Source: Chrysopilus asiliformis (taxonomy: Eukaryota; Arthropoda; Insecta; Diptera; Rhagionidae). Taken from it: a DNA stretch of 64,000 nt. The DNA lies in the NCBI GenBank assembly GCA_964034945.1, contig OZ035962.1:50083231-50147230 (forward strand), given 5' to 3'. The notes below the pieces were generated by a model that made no database searches, had not been told where the DNA came from, and was given only the letters and a program-made list of their open reading frames with translations. Numbering within the stretch: the stretch's first letter is position 1; each line of letters begins with the position of its first letter. The position numbers were made by a program, and so were the translations under genes. Positions 12,558-24,014 of the stretch are shown in pieces.

Positions 12558-13380
12558 CAGGGTTGGGACTTTAGTACCAATGTACTAGATCTACATTTAG
12601 TACCCTAGTACCACAGCCCATGAATCTGGTACCTTTTAATGGTTTATATAAAAAATGATTTTATCTGAATTTATAGCTCCCTTTAAAAAACCATCACTTT
12701 TCTATGTATTAGGAAAAAAGTACTTTTTTAAATGATCCCGCCACAACTCTTTAATTAAAGACTACTGAATTCGTCTTATTAAGGGAGATATGAAAATCAA
12801 TCGTAGGCCATGGAAATATGATTTATATTAGCTGCGTTCCCGATCCATGAAAAACCTACTGCGGAGTACTGCGGAACGCTCGCATCTACACATCCTCTCA
12901 TTCCGAATCTTAGGATTTGCTTGCAATCATCCAAAAGTGCGTTCCCGACAAAAATTACTGGCAAGTACTGCGCAGTAGTTTTTACATGGATCGGGAACGC
13001 AGCTATTAGCAATAGCTCAAAATACTTCTCGAAATTTAAGTTTGTAGATGGAGTTTATACAAAAATTTAAAATTGAAATAAAAGCGAAAATTTAAAACTA
13101 ATACATCTAGACAATTTTTATTGGTTTTTTCGAGTTTTTCTAGAGTGTTTTTTTAACGGGAAACGGTTATATTTACAGCGCAAAAGTCAATCCATATGGG
13201 TTAAGGATTATTTTTCTAAAAATACGAGATTTAGATTTTTCTTGACTCTCATGTAATAAGCATAAAAAAACGATTTTGGTTGCACGATAGTTAAAAAAAA
13301 TCTAGTACCACATTATCCCAATCTAGTACCCTTTTTGGGCAAAAATAGTACCTTTTACACATCCTCAAGTCCCAACCCTG
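12558..13380. mobile_element. hAT-type MITE, CTTGCTGC duplication
   Basis: The ends CAGGGTTGGGACT and AGTCCCAACCCTG are perfect 13-bp inverted repeats. The 8-bp CTTGCTGC directly abuts both (12550-12557 and 13381-13388). This is a clean hAT-type signature. The 823-bp body contains 'tctagtacc' words near both ends and a second element nested at about 12830-13004. No transposase is present. Confidence 0.9.
12830..13004. mobile_element. 175-bp MITE nested in the hAT-type MITE
   Basis: AGCTGCGTTCCCGATCCATG at the left is mirrored by 'catggatcgggaacgcagct' at the right, with further mirrored 'tactgcg' blocks inside. Either TA or ATT could be the duplicated target. It sits wholly within the 12558-13380 element, so it inserted later. 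Confidence 0.75.
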
Positions 13381-13730
13381 CTTGCTGCCATGAGAACAAA
13401 TTTGCAATCGATGATACTCGATAGTGTGTGGTGACATCTGAACAGAAACTGTGTTATCAAATGCGGCCTACATTAAAGCATTGTTTAGGGTATTTTGTTA
13501 TGTTAAACTATGTTCAAGTATCTTTTTAAAAATCAAAATCTAAATTTTCACTGCCGCTGTTATGCTGTGTTTGCTGCTTGTAATACAGATTTCACATATA
13601 TACTCTTTTTATGCTTTCTTTGTGTGTATTTTCTTATGCTTTCTCTTTCCTTCTCTAAAGAGAGAAATTTTTAGCTCCGCGGTACTGTTCGTAAGAGTCG
13701 GAACGATCGATGCACATTTTTCGTTCTCTA

Positions 13731-13800
13731 AAATTTCTTACTTTTGTATACGTTGTAAATCCACGTCTTCTGGCCGTCTCTACGAAACAGACACCTCTTT
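13731..13800 (+). repeat. copy of dispersed repeat D
   Basis: The block 'ccacgtcttctggccgtctc' followed by 'tacgaaacagacacctc' is a shorter relative of the sequences that flank the giant-array fold-back at 24836-24938 and 41237-41340. The repeat type is not recognised. It is neither a tRNA-like nor an rRNA-like sequence. Confidence 0.6.
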
Positions 13801-14840
13801 TTGTTTAAATTTGTTGTAGCCGTTGCCGATGAAGCATATAAAAAACTTGTTACTGCAATTATAAAATCCATATTTTCATTAAATTTAACAAATTTCACTG
13901 CAATAATTTCACAATTGAGTTGAATTTTGAGGTTCTTTTCATCCCAATGTCTTGAAGGCGAAAGACGAAGCGTGTAAAAGAGGACGAAAGAAGTCACGCC
14001 TGAAATAAGTCCTAATGTAAACAGGCTCTTTTTTTAATCATTTCTTTTGTAAAGATTACTTTTGGTATTCCAGACACGTAATCAATTACAATCCGCCATC
14101 TTGAATTCACGAATGTCAAATTTCCGTCACCATTTCTGCTAGCAAAAATGTCAACAAAGACTGTCTGACTTTTCTGTCGTAACAGCTGACATTTAAAGCA
14201 AATCGAAGCAAGCAAAGCTTCGATATGAGCAATTCTCAATTAGACGCTTTGCTTTATGCGCTTTGACAGTTCTGACAATTCAGTTTTTCACCTAATCGAT
14301 AGAATAAAAATTAATTTTTATTGTTAAAATCTTTGCACAAACTTTTTTTTTTCACTAAGATGATATAAATACAATAGAATTGCAAGATATCAAAGCGCTC
14401 ATAGCAAAGCGTACATTAGTTGTGTTTTTTTAATGTTTTGAAGCAGTTAAGAACAAGCTGTCCATATAAAATCCTGCACCACCTTTTCATTTTGGACAGC
14501 GTTTGGAACAAAGAGAAATTTTATAATGTACGGTAATGAAATTCTGCTAACTTCAACGTAATAATTCTGACATTTTATTTTCAATTGAGGATTTTCTGTT
14601 GGTGGTTAGTTACTTCTGTTAAACAGCTAAATAATTTATCGTGAATACTGCAAGAAATTATGACAGTAACGGCTTACTGATGCAACCAATGTGAAGTTAG
14701 TTGCGATTGAACTCGATGAATTTTCCCACTTACTCTGGATCGTTTTTTTAGTGTTCTGTGTTCTAGAACATTAAAAAAACGCAACTATTGTGTCTATAGA
14801 TGCTTTGATCGCCTCGAATGCTTCAGCAAAGTAAAGCAAG

Positions 14841-15618
14841 TAGTGCTGTGACACCAAAAGAAAAACATCGATGTTCAATACATCGATGTTTTAAAACTCA
14901 ACACATCGTTGCAACAAAAACATCGAACCAAAAACATCGATGTTTTTTTTAATAAATAAAGAACTTTTAAAAGTGAATTAATAAAATAATTTTAAAGAAA
15001 ATCTTGACTCTGTATTAAATATATTTAATAGTAGTAACACTTTTGTAAAATAAAACTACCGCAACCTAGTCCAAATCGCAATATTTATTATGCACACTGT
15101 GGGAAACATAAAGTTGTCAATGTGGTCCCCTTACAGGCAACTTCGTTTACTGCGCACAATGTTTCCTGTCGCGGAAAATAGCCTTTCAGAGGGCACGGAA
15201 GTAGATAATAAAAAAAATTACAATGAACTTCTAACTAAAAAGTTATTATAAAAATTTTGTCACACACAACACAACACAATCACTTATTTGAAACAAGTGC
15301 GACGTGCGTGACAGACTACAAACTGAAACAGAGTCTAAATCTAACCTAATAACAACAACGTAAGGTGACATTTAACCATTTCAATTTAGCATACAATGTG
15401 GACCGCAGGTTTTTACTTTGGGCTTGGGCATACAACTGCGTGTGATATCGCCCAAGCAATGATTTTTTAACACACACGGAAAAACCGTGGTATGCAATCA
15501 CAGCGTGTATAGGATGTGGATGGATACGAAACATCGGACACGAAACATCGATGTTATAAAAACATCGGAAAGGAAACATCGTTTTGGAAAAAATATCGAT
15601 GTCGATGTCGCAACACTA
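14841..15618. mobile_element. hAT-type MITE rich in ACATCGATGT
   Basis: TAGTGCTGTGACA at the left is mirrored by TGTCGCAACACTA at the right (11 of 13 bases). The flanks AAAGCAAG (14833-14840) and AGAGCAAG (15619-15626) agree at 7 of 8 bases and are read as a slightly decayed 8-bp duplication. Both subterminal regions carry clustered AACATCGATGTT words, a common layout for transposase binding sites in hAT elements. No coding region is supported. Confidence 0.75.
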
Positions 15619-15726
15619 AGAGCAAGCGAAGCAAGCAAAGCTTCTATTGGGCTATCTCCTTAAGTATTGAATGAAGAATAGAAAACCTGAGTTTCTCCTA
15701 CATCTGATTCTTGTTTATTACCTTAA

Positions 15727-16208
15727 AGCCTGTCCCGGAATTACGCGCCACGCGGCGCGCTGACAGATAATAGTAAAACCTACAGGTTTATATGAGTTGG
15801 TCTATAATTGCGCGCTGATCAACCGCGGGAGCCGCTTTGAATAGGTTTACTTTCTACTTTCAGACGCGGTTGGAAGCGACGACATAACAGAGATGTCACA
15901 AGTGGTGAATTATGGTACTTTAATATGAATTCGGGAAGCTCGGTACATTATGTCTGCCATCTCCAAACACTTGTTTAAATATTCTGAGTGTTGTAGCAAA
16001 TATCTTTATCAAGTGGAAAGATGGAAAATAACTTTGAAAACGTATTCGAAACGGAAAATGAAACGGAAAAATTAATAATCTTCAAATTCTCTGCGATTTG
16101 TAGGTTATAAAAACACAAATTGAGCTGTCACCGCGCCGCATTCGCACACGTAATTGGGGTTTAGTCTGGCCGGGCCGCTCCGCGTAGCGCGTTGTTGTGG
16201 GACAGACT
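15727..16208. mobile_element. TTAA-flanked MITE (piggyBac-like target)
   Basis: AGCCTGTCCC at 15727 and its mirrored counterpart GGGACAGACT ending at 16208 are each bordered by TTAA (15723-15726 and 16209-16212). Subterminal GC-rich blocks with 'acgcgccacgcgg' and 'ccgcgtagcgcgt' are also mirrored. TTAA duplication is typical of piggyBac elements, but the CCC terminus is not exactly at the end, so the family is tentative. The element has no coding capacity. Confidence 0.65.
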
Positions 16209-16275
16209 TTAATTTTACGACCACAAAAGCGGAATCGACTAAGCAGTTTTTGCAAAAATGTCAAATGTATACACT

Positions 16276-16740
16276 ATACCTTTTCAACTTCAAATTGGAA
16301 ATAAGCAATATCAAATTGTAAATAAGCAATATCAAATTGGAAATAAGCAATGTCAAATTGGAAATAATCATTTTCAAATTGGAAATAAACTTTAAAAATT
16401 GGAAGTAATCATTTTCAAATTGGAAATAATCATTTTCAAATTGGAAATAAACTTTAAAAATTGGAAGTAATCGTTAAAAATTGGAAGTAATCATTAAAAT
16501 TGGAAATAATCACAAAAAATTGGAAATAATCATTAAAAATTGGAAAAAATCATATTAAGAAAAGGGAAGCTGATAATATTAAAAAACAAATTTGTGCTTC
16601 TTATAACAATGGTGGGGATTGGAGAACTTGCTCGGTCAGCTCTTAAGGCTTCTATTAAACGAGATTTAGCAGGTGAAATGCCACAGATTTTAGCAGGTGA
16701 AAATAGGACAAATTTGTCCCAAACCGAATTTCGCCTACAA
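16276..16740 (+). mobile_element. truncated copy of the 21-bp-repeat element
   Basis: It starts with TATACCTTTTCAACTTC and continues into a tandem array built on 'caaattggaaataagcaata' units, followed by a unique segment also found at 43800-44000. The complete relative is at 43488-44382. Here the right half is missing: the sequence is cut near 16740 by Helitron-derived DNA. The unique part contains a short reading frame (16603-16740) shared with the other copy. Confidence 0.75.
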
Positions 16741-17252
16741 AGGAATTTTGAAAATCTAATATCGGATTCGTGATCAGCGATCCCAAACATAATGCAAATT
16801 TTTCCGGGAAAAATGGGAGAAGGATATTTTCATTATCCTTACAGGACCTTCCGTTTCGAATTTTGAAAATCTAATACCGGATTCGTGATCAGAGACCCCA
16901 AAAACCCTATAATGCCAATTTTTCCGGGGAAAAATGGGAAAAAGGATATTTTCATTATCCTTACAGGACCTTCCGTTTCGAATTTTGAAAATCTAATACC
17001 GGATTCGTGATCAGCGACCCCAGAAACCCTTTAATGCAATTTTTTCCGGGGAAAAATGGGAAAAAGGATATTTTCATTATCCTTACAGGACCTTCCGTTT
17101 CGAATTTTGAAAATCTACATAGCTAAAAACCTGCTCCTGGCAACACAGATCATTTTGCAAAAAACCGCGTAAAAATCGGTCCAGTAGTTTTTGAGTTTTG
17201 TAATCTCAGACAGACAGACAAACAGACAAACATCCATTTTTATATATATAGA
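16741..17252 (-). mobile_element. Helitron 5' end with ~120-bp internal tandem repeats
   Basis: On the minus strand the sequence begins TCTATATATATAAAAATGG at 17252, followed by a 'gtttgtctgtttgtctg' tract and 'aaactactggaccgat'. This is the familiar 5' start of insect Helitrons. Inward lie about three copies of a 120-122-bp unit (16841, 16961 and 17083 mark 'ttacaggacc'). No 3' terminus with hairpin and CTRR was found on this strand, so it is a fragment. Related DNA is at 2731-2900. Confidence 0.6.
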
Positions 17253-17294
17253 TATGTATATATTGCAATGTATGACGAAACATCAGTAATTTAT

Positions 17295-17456
17295 CCCCTC
17301 CTCTCTCCACTTCCTCCCTCCACCTACCCTCTTCCTTCCACTTCTCCCTTCCCCTTCTCCCTTCCCCTTCTCCCTTCCCCTTCTCCCTTCCCCTTCTCCC
17401 TTCCCCTTCTCCCTTCCCCTTCCCATCCCTTCCCCTCCCCTTCCCCTTCCTCTAGG
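17295..17456. repeat. polypyrimidine tract, 12-bp period
   Basis: Almost pure C/T on the plus strand, repeating 'ttccccttctcc' several times. The open frames it creates on both strands are side effects of base composition. A second C/T-rich tract lies inside the MITE at 17860-17990. Confidence 0.9.
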
Positions 17457-17744
17457 GGGGTAGATATTAGTGCAAAAAAAATTTCTTTGGAAAATGACTT
17501 CTCTATTAGTGAAAGGAAGGGGTACCGAAGGAAAGGGGGAGGTCAATAAAAAGTAGCCTATGTCACTCGGGAATAGTGTAGCTTTCTATCAGTGAAAGAA
17601 TTTTCAGAATCGGATCAGTGGTTCCAGAGATTACCCTGAAACAAACTTTACCTCTTTATATAATTAGTATAGATTACTAGATTTATTGATAAAACTCTAG
17701 ATTTGAACATTAGTAACATTGAAAAACTAAATAAAAATCCTTAA

Positions 17745-20349
17745 TCTTTATATATAAAAATCAGTGTTGGGCATCAATCAATTAAATTTTCAATTGACTA
17801 ATCAATTGATTGAAAATTTAATTGCAATTAATTTAATTGCAATTAAATTTAATTGCAGATTTCTCTCCTCCCCCCTCCCACTCCCCCTCCCCTCCCTCTT
17901 CCACTCCCCTTTCCCCCTTCCCCTCCCCTCCACACCCTTAACCATCGCTTCCCTTCCCTCCCACTCCCAACCCCTTCCCGATTCCGTCGTTTTTGAGACA
18001 AATTAACTTTTCCCTCATTTCGATCGATTTCGATCATTTTTCCATATAAAAAAATGAGTTGACTAAATTGAATTACCACGAAATATGGTGCACGATCCTT
18101 ATAAATTATCAATCCTTTTAAATTTTGTTTTTCCAGAGCCGTTAATTAAAAGGTGTTAAAAATTCGAGATTTTAATTTTTTAAAGTTCATAAGATTTAAT
18201 TGTTAATTGTACTAGTAATGATTGATCAAACAATTAACAATTAATTAATTGTTAATTGTGAAAAATACAATTAACAATTAATTAATTGTTAATTGTGAAA
18301 CATACAATTAACAATTAATTAATTGTTAATTGCAGAAATTTACAATTACAATTGATTAATTGTCAATTGCAGAAATCTACAATTACAATTGATTAATCGT
18401 TAATTGTTAACTGCACTGACAATTACATTTTGCCCAACACTGATAAAAATGAATCGTGGTCCGTTTGACTATCCATAACTCGGCTGAATATAATCCGATT
18501 TGCATGGGGTTTTTTTTGTTGGATTCGTATTGCAACATATAAAAACACAACGGAGCCGAAAATTGGAAATTTCTACCGGAAAAGTTGGAAAATCTTGGAA
18601 AACCGAAATTGCATACTTTCAGAGGAGCGGTTTTCTGGTTTGCACTTTCAGTAATTCCAAATCAAAAATCTCGAATCTTTTTTCGTTTTGTTGGAAAAGT
18701 CGAGAAAAATTTTGGGGAAAAACGGGAATATCGGAAAAATTGAAATTTGCGTATTGTATGAGATTATGGTATGGAAAGAGAAAAAAATGTATTTGATGAT
18801 CGATGCGAAGCGTTTATTTATGGATATAGTGCGCAAATTATCGCTGTTTTCCCACTTTTAAATCGTCGAAAGTATTTTATTTTGTGATCAACGAAGTGAA
18901 TCAAGGTCAGTGACCAAATGAAATTAAATGGATTGGTGTTGAATTTTAATGGATTGGTGTTGAATTGATAATTTAAATTATTCATTTTGTGGAGAACGAA
19001 TTTAAATAAGGTATTTTGCACCGACCAATTCGTTTATTAAAAAAAAATCTATTTGTGTGGGAGAGGGAGGTAGGAGTGGTCCAACTGAATAGATAAGTTG
19101 TATAAAATCATATTCTAAACAAATTTCGTCTGTATAAACTTTTCGATACGATACACAGTTTTCGAGAAAATGAAGAAAAAGTATTCAATTTGTATCGGGG
19201 AGGGGAAAGAGGTAGTCTAACTAAATTTTGATGTGTAGATAAGTTATGTAAAATCATATTCAAAAGACATTTTAGTTTTATAAATTTTTCAATGCAATTC
19301 ACCGTTTTCGAGAAAATTGCAAAAAAAAGTTTCATTTGTATGGAAAAGAGAATGGTCCGATTTTGCCAGTTCAAGAACTTATCATTGCCATTTACGAGAA
19401 AAGCAACTGTAAATATTTCAAATCTCTAGTTCAATCCTTCCGAAAGTTGTGATATTCACGGATATATAGACGGACAGACGACAGATAGACAGACGGTCGG
19501 ACATGCTAAAATCGAAATCTTTTGTCATCCCAAACACCCTGGTGTAGTTCATTTTTGTGTCCAGCGATTGGTTTGATACGTTACAACTAAATTTAATATA
19601 CTTCAATATGATTCTCATATAGTGTGGAGGTCCCCAATCTGGAGTGCAGCAACAAACTTATTGGGGTGTGGAAGCGTTTTTTTTTTGATTTGTGAGATAG
19701 AGTTATAAATTTTTTTGATTTGTGAGATGGAGTAACGTATAAACTCAAGAACTACTGCACCAACATAGACTATGTTACTATGTATCATGACCACGGTTTA
19801 TAGTTAGGTGTGGTCGCGATATCGGCTCCCCTTTCACCCCCTCGCCTGTTATCTTCTGAACCACTGAAGGGATTTGAATACGGTTTTCAGTGTTGGGCAG
19901 GTCAATCATAAAATAAATTTTCATACACTCAAACTACTCCGCTCTACATGGTGCGAGCCCCCTCTCCAGCTATCTACTAAACTACAGATCGGATTTTTAT
20001 ACAATTTTTAGTGTTGGATAGGTTATCTGTCAGGGTAAATTTTTGACCAATCCCCTTCTCAGCTATCTCTGAAACTATTTTATGGTTGTTCAACATATGT
20101 TACAACATAAATGCAAGTGTCTGGCAATAAGGGAATTCGCTCTATTCCCTTTCTCCCAAGCAGATGGAAAAAATATTTGCAATTTTCTTGAAAACAGTGC
20201 GTTAAACCAAAAAAAATATGAACAAAAATTGTTTGAAATATAATTACTGCATAATTTTTCTATACATCAAAATACTTTTGAAAAAAAAGGATTTTTTCAT
20301 ATTCAAAAATTTATTACTACCCGGGCAACGCCGGGTTCTTTCAAGCTAG
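17745..20349 (+). mobile_element. non-autonomous Helitron carrying an hAT-type MITE
   Basis: The 5' end TCTTTATATATAAAAAT starts at 17745 after an A. The 3' end has the hairpin ACCCGGGCAACGCCGGGT (20319-20336) followed nine bases later by CTAG (20346-20349) and a host T. This fits Helitron rules: 5'-TC, 3' hairpin plus CTRR, insertion between A and T. The MITE 17762-18442 interrupts it just inside the 5' end. The remaining ~1.9 kb has no Rep/helicase frame. A short '(ga/cagac)n' tract lies at 19466-19501. Confidence 0.65.
17762..18442. mobile_element. hAT-type MITE, ATAAAAAT duplication
   Basis: The ends CAGTGTTGGGCA and TGCCCAACACTG are perfect inverted repeats. ATAAAAAT occurs directly outside both (17754-17761 and 18443-18450), a perfect 8-bp duplication. 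The interior is built from repeated palindromic 'caattaacaattaattaatt' words (18190-18420) and a C-rich tract (17860-17990). It has no coding region and lies inside the Helitron. Confidence 0.9.
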
Positions 20350-20640
20350 TATTGTTATAAATAACAGTTGCACAATAACGAGCAATAGGCTTTCCCGACA
20401 CACACAAATTTTAAATTTACTGTAATGAATATTTTATTCTTTTTAAAGGATTTTTTTTATTCAGGAGTTTTTTAATTTTTTAGGGTTTTTCTTTAGTAGG
20501 GGGTTTTTCAAAATTTTTATTTTTTTTCACTCTTTTTAAAGATATCAGTGAACAAACTTTTTATGTCCGATTGAATTTAAAGTTTTTTGGTAACCATTTT
20601 GTATTGTAATAATTATTTAAAGATTAACAATTTTTTTCAA
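20350..20640. other. short intergenic spacer
   Basis: T-rich sequence between the Helitron end and the following tandem repeat. Nothing is recognised. Confidence 0.4.
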
Positions 20641-21025
20641 GTAATGTCCCTCGAATGCCGAAGCGGGATCGAAAACGGTTCAGGGAATCAAAATACACAG
20701 GGAGAGGAGAGGTAACGTTAGGGTGAGGGTGAATTCTTACACAATAAAATATTCCTTTCATTATTTACAACCGAATGGCGGAAACGGTATCGAAATCGGT
20801 TCAGTGGATGAGAAGATACTTGGAGAGGGGGTGTAAATTGAGGGGGAGGAGGAACTCTTGTACACTAAAATATTCCTTTCATTATTTACAACCGAATGGC
20901 GAAAGTGGGATCGGAATCGGTTCAGTGGATCAGGAGATACAAGGAGAGGGGTTTAAATTGAGGGGGGAGGGGAAACTCTTGTACAACAAATTATTCCTTT
21001 CATTATTTACAACCGAATGCCGAAA
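20640..21025 (+). repeat. tandem repeat, ~121-bp unit, about three copies
   Basis: The segment 'attcctttcattatttacaa' begins at 20751, 20872 and 20993, and each is followed by a similar purine-rich half. A more diverged copy precedes it. The open frame 20775-21089 follows the repeat and is not regarded as a gene. Confidence 0.8.
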
Positions 21026-21287
21026 TGAAAGCCTCGAGCGATGGCTGTTGGGTATGATGCACACACATATGAGGGGGTTAGTGAAGTAGGTCAGTTTACG
21101 CTTTTACAACTTCACAGCTATAAAAAAATGGCCTGACATAAATTGGTAATAACTACACTATTACTGCTAATACTCTTGTAAACAATGGGGTTGGGTAACA
21201 TTAGGAGTTTTTAATACGTTGAGTTTTCTCGGGTTATACGGTCTGGATTAAAACTCCAATTATATGTTGAACATTATGTATTATATG

Positions 21288-21331
21288 CCTCGACGTTTCG
21301 CCTGCTAGCGCTAGGCTTCTTCAGGAGTGCT
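21288..21331 (-). ncRNA. hammerhead-like ribozyme, Penelope type (minus copy)
   Basis: Read on the minus strand: CACTC, then CUGAAGA, then a GCC/GGC helix II with a 'tagcgctagca' loop, then GAAAC directly followed by GUC and GAGG. GAG can pair with CUC for helix I. Helix III is essentially absent (ACGU), as in minimal hammerheads known from Penelope-like elements, which are thought to act as dimers. An unpaired A between CUGAAGA and GCC weakens the fit. Confidence 0.45.
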
Positions 21332-21550
21332 TGGATCTATGATACACTTTTATCGATAATTAACTCTAATTGAACAATTATTTTTTACTCACAATTTTGT
21401 TGTTAAGATTTAAACAATAAAACACTATTGCAAACGTACATAAAAATAAATTAATACGTTGCACGAAATATATAAAAAATATTGAAATCAAAATCGGAAA
21501 CATCCGTTTTTGTCAAAATTTAAAACTTTATTTTATACTATAAGTCAAAT

Positions 21551-23010
21551 TCAAACCGTTTTTTTCCGTTCTAAAAGAGCGCAATATGTTTCGTTTATAT
21601 TCTCCGTGTCTGTTCTCTTATTGATCGAGTTTTTTGTGGTGTATATGTGCAATGCTTCTAGCGTGATTCTCTTATTAAAATTTTTTTCTTTACAAAGAAT
21701 TTTTGTTTTGTCAAAGTTGGGAGCATGATTAAAATTAATGCAATGCTCCGATAACGCTGTTTTGTTTGCAGATTTAGATTTTATGTCTGATTTATGCCCC
21801 GCGATTCTGCTTTTTAAATGTTGGCTGGTGGTGCCAACATATTTAGCATTACAAGAGATATTGTTCGTACCCGAGCATGGAATTTCATATACTATGTTAG
21901 ATTGCAGGAGTCTCGGAATTTTATCTTTTAGTCTCGTGTAACATTTGTTAACTGTTTTAAGCGGTTTGAAAGCTGTGTTTATGTTACCATCATTCTGTTT
22001 AATAAGGAGTTTTAGATTTTCCGAGAAACCTGGAACATAACCTACACTCCTAAAACATGGGCTTGCCATTCCGTCATTATTAGTGATGTTGTCGTTGTTT
22101 GTATTGTTCTGTGATTTCATAATTTGTGCTGTTATTATTTTATTTGTCAAATTCAGAGGGTAACCGTTTTCGTTCAAAATTTTTTTGACAATGTTGATAT
22201 TTTTCTTATGGAATTTTGAGTCGCTTAAACTTAAAACTTTCCTGACGAGATTCGTTGCCGTATTAATCTTCTGATGTTTAGGATGATGTGAAGCGAAATG
22301 GAGCATTCTACCTGATGAAGTAGGTTTTTGATACCAATCAAAATTAAGATCAGTTCCATCTCGAATGACTTTCACATCCAAATACGGTAGAATGCGTTCC
22401 GATTCTTCCTCCACAGTAAATTGCAATTTATTGTGGAAAGAATTTAGTCCAGATAATGTCTCTGATACTTTATTTTTTGGAAAAATCATGAACAAATCAT
22501 CCACATATTTTATACATACTTTTGGCTTAGCATTTTGTTTGCCTAACGACTCATCTAACAACTCCTCCATAATTAAGTCCGCCAAAATTGGCGATAGCGG
22601 ACTGCCCATTGGTAGTCCAAAAATTTGTCTGTAATATTGATCATTGAATGTAAAATAATTACATTCAATAATGCAAAATTTCAGAGCCTCTAAAAACTTG
22701 ACTTTAGAAATATTTGTGACGTTAGAAATTACATTCCATCGTTTATCAATTATTTTTAAAACATTAAAAACCGGGACGTTAGTAGACAAGGACTTAACAT
22801 CAAAGGATACCATAAACTCACTGGGTGATATTTTAATACTAATAACTCGATTTTTAAATTCTTCTGAGTTTTTTAGATTCTATGTCGATTTTTTTGTTAT
22901 TTGATTTAAAATTTGAGATAAGAATTTAGCTAATGGGTAAGACGGGGAGTCAATAGATAAGACAATAGGTCGCATAGGACAATTCTCCTATGCACCTTCG
23001 GTAAGGCATA
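21551..23010 (-). pseudogene. Penelope-like reverse transcriptase / GIY-YIG endonuclease, 5'-broken
   Basis: The uninterrupted part (21551-22813) encodes 420 residues. RT motifs are visible: S-F-D-V-K-S-L at the start, G-L-P-M-G-S-P-L-S-P near residue 67 and the catalytic Y-V-D-D near 100. The C-terminal third has the GIY-YIG endonuclease pattern (Y-E-I-P-C, then Y-V-G-T-T, then L-K-S-R). This RT plus GIY-YIG order defines Penelope-like elements. Upstream the same frame has a TAG stop at 22880-22882. Further up a frame change separates M-R-P-I-V from L-P-K-V-H, both normal Penelope motifs. The copy is therefore 5'-truncated and not intact. Confidence 0.85.
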
Positions 23011-23078
23011 CAACTTCGGATATACCGCAGTATAAGAGATCATTTTTCTTTTATCTGATCATTTTTCTTTTAACGAAT

Positions 23079-23750
23079 CTCGTCAGTAAAGTTTTAAGTT
23101 TTTTTTGACATTGTCAAAAAAATTTTAAACGAAAACGGTTACCCTCTGAATTTGACAAATAAAATAATAAAAGCACAAATTATGAAATCACAGAACAATA
23201 CAAACAACGACAACATCACTAATAATGACGGAATGGCAAGCCCATGTTTTAGGAGTGTAGGTTATGTTTCAGGTTTCTCGGAAAATCTAAAACTCCTTAT
23301 TAAACAGAATGATGGTAACATAAACACAGCTTTCAAACCGCTTAAAACAGTTAACAAATGTTACACGAGACTAAAAGATAAAATTCCGAGACTCCTGCAT
23401 CTAACATAGTATATGAAATTCCATGCTCGGGTACGAACAATATCTCTTGTAATGCTAAATATGTTGGCACAACCAGCCAACATTTAAAAAGCAGAATCGC
23501 GAGGCATAAATCAGACATAAAATCTAAATCTGCAAACAAAACAGCGTTATCGGAGCATTGCATTAATTTTAATCATGCTCCCAACTTTGACAAAACAAAA
23601 ATTCTTTGTAAAGAAAAAAATTTTAATAAGAGAATGACGCTAGAAGCATTGCACATATACACCACAAAAAACTCGATCAATAAGAGAACAGACACGGAGA
23701 ATATAAACGAAACATATTGCGCTCTTTTAGAACGGAAAAAAACGGTTTGA
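23079..23750 (+). pseudogene. second, truncated Penelope-like copy (plus strand)
   Basis: Inverted duplicate of the C-terminal half of the neighbouring element. It has lost about 35 bp near 23110 and carries a one-base deletion near 23400 (ctgcatctaac instead of ctgcaatctaac), which breaks the frame between linker and endonuclease. The GIY-YIG part continues in another frame to the stop at 23750. Otherwise it is nearly identical to the minus copy, so the duplication is recent. Confidence 0.85.
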
Positions 23751-23969
23751 ATTTGACTTATAATATAAAATAAAGTTTTAAATTTTGACAAAAACGGATG
23801 TTTCCGATTTTGATTTCAATATTTTTTATGTATTTCGTGCAACGTATTAATTTATTTTTATGTACGTTTGTAATAGTGTTTTATTGTTTAAATCTTAACA
23901 ACAAAATTGTGAGTAAAAAATAATGGTTCAATTAGAGTTAATTATCGATAAAAGTGTATCATAGATCCA

Positions 23970-24014
23970 AGCACTCCTGAAGAAGCCTAGCGCTAGCAGG
24001 CGAAACGTCGAGGC
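23970..24014 (+). ncRNA. hammerhead-like ribozyme, Penelope type (plus copy)
   Basis: Same motif as on the minus strand at 21288-21331: CUGAAGA at 23977-23983, GCC...GGC helix II, GAAAC at 24002-24006, then GUC with the predicted cut after 24009 and GAG pairing with the CUC before CUGAAGA. Occurrence at the same place in both inverted copies is expected from their shared origin. Confidence 0.45.

Larger units (their letters stand above)
11572..14028. mobile_element. candidate 2.5-kb DNA transposon, GAGCCTGTTTACAT ends
   Basis: GAGCCTGTTTACAT at 11572-11585 is mirrored exactly by ATGTAAACAGGCTC at 14015-14028. Inside the ends a weaker mirrored match (cgcctcgtcattcg against cgaaagacgaagcg) continues. 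The interior contains a possible coding exon (12046-12229) and has been hit by an hAT-type MITE (12558-13380). Target duplication is unclear (T-rich flanks), so the superfamily is open. Confidence 0.4.

Noticed and set aside
17268..18112. Frames in the C/T-rich tracts on both strands
   Set aside because: Low-complexity proline/serine or glycine/arginine translations caused by base composition.
20775..21089. 104-codon frame
   Set aside because: It follows the 121-bp tandem repeat and repeats the same residues; no domain.
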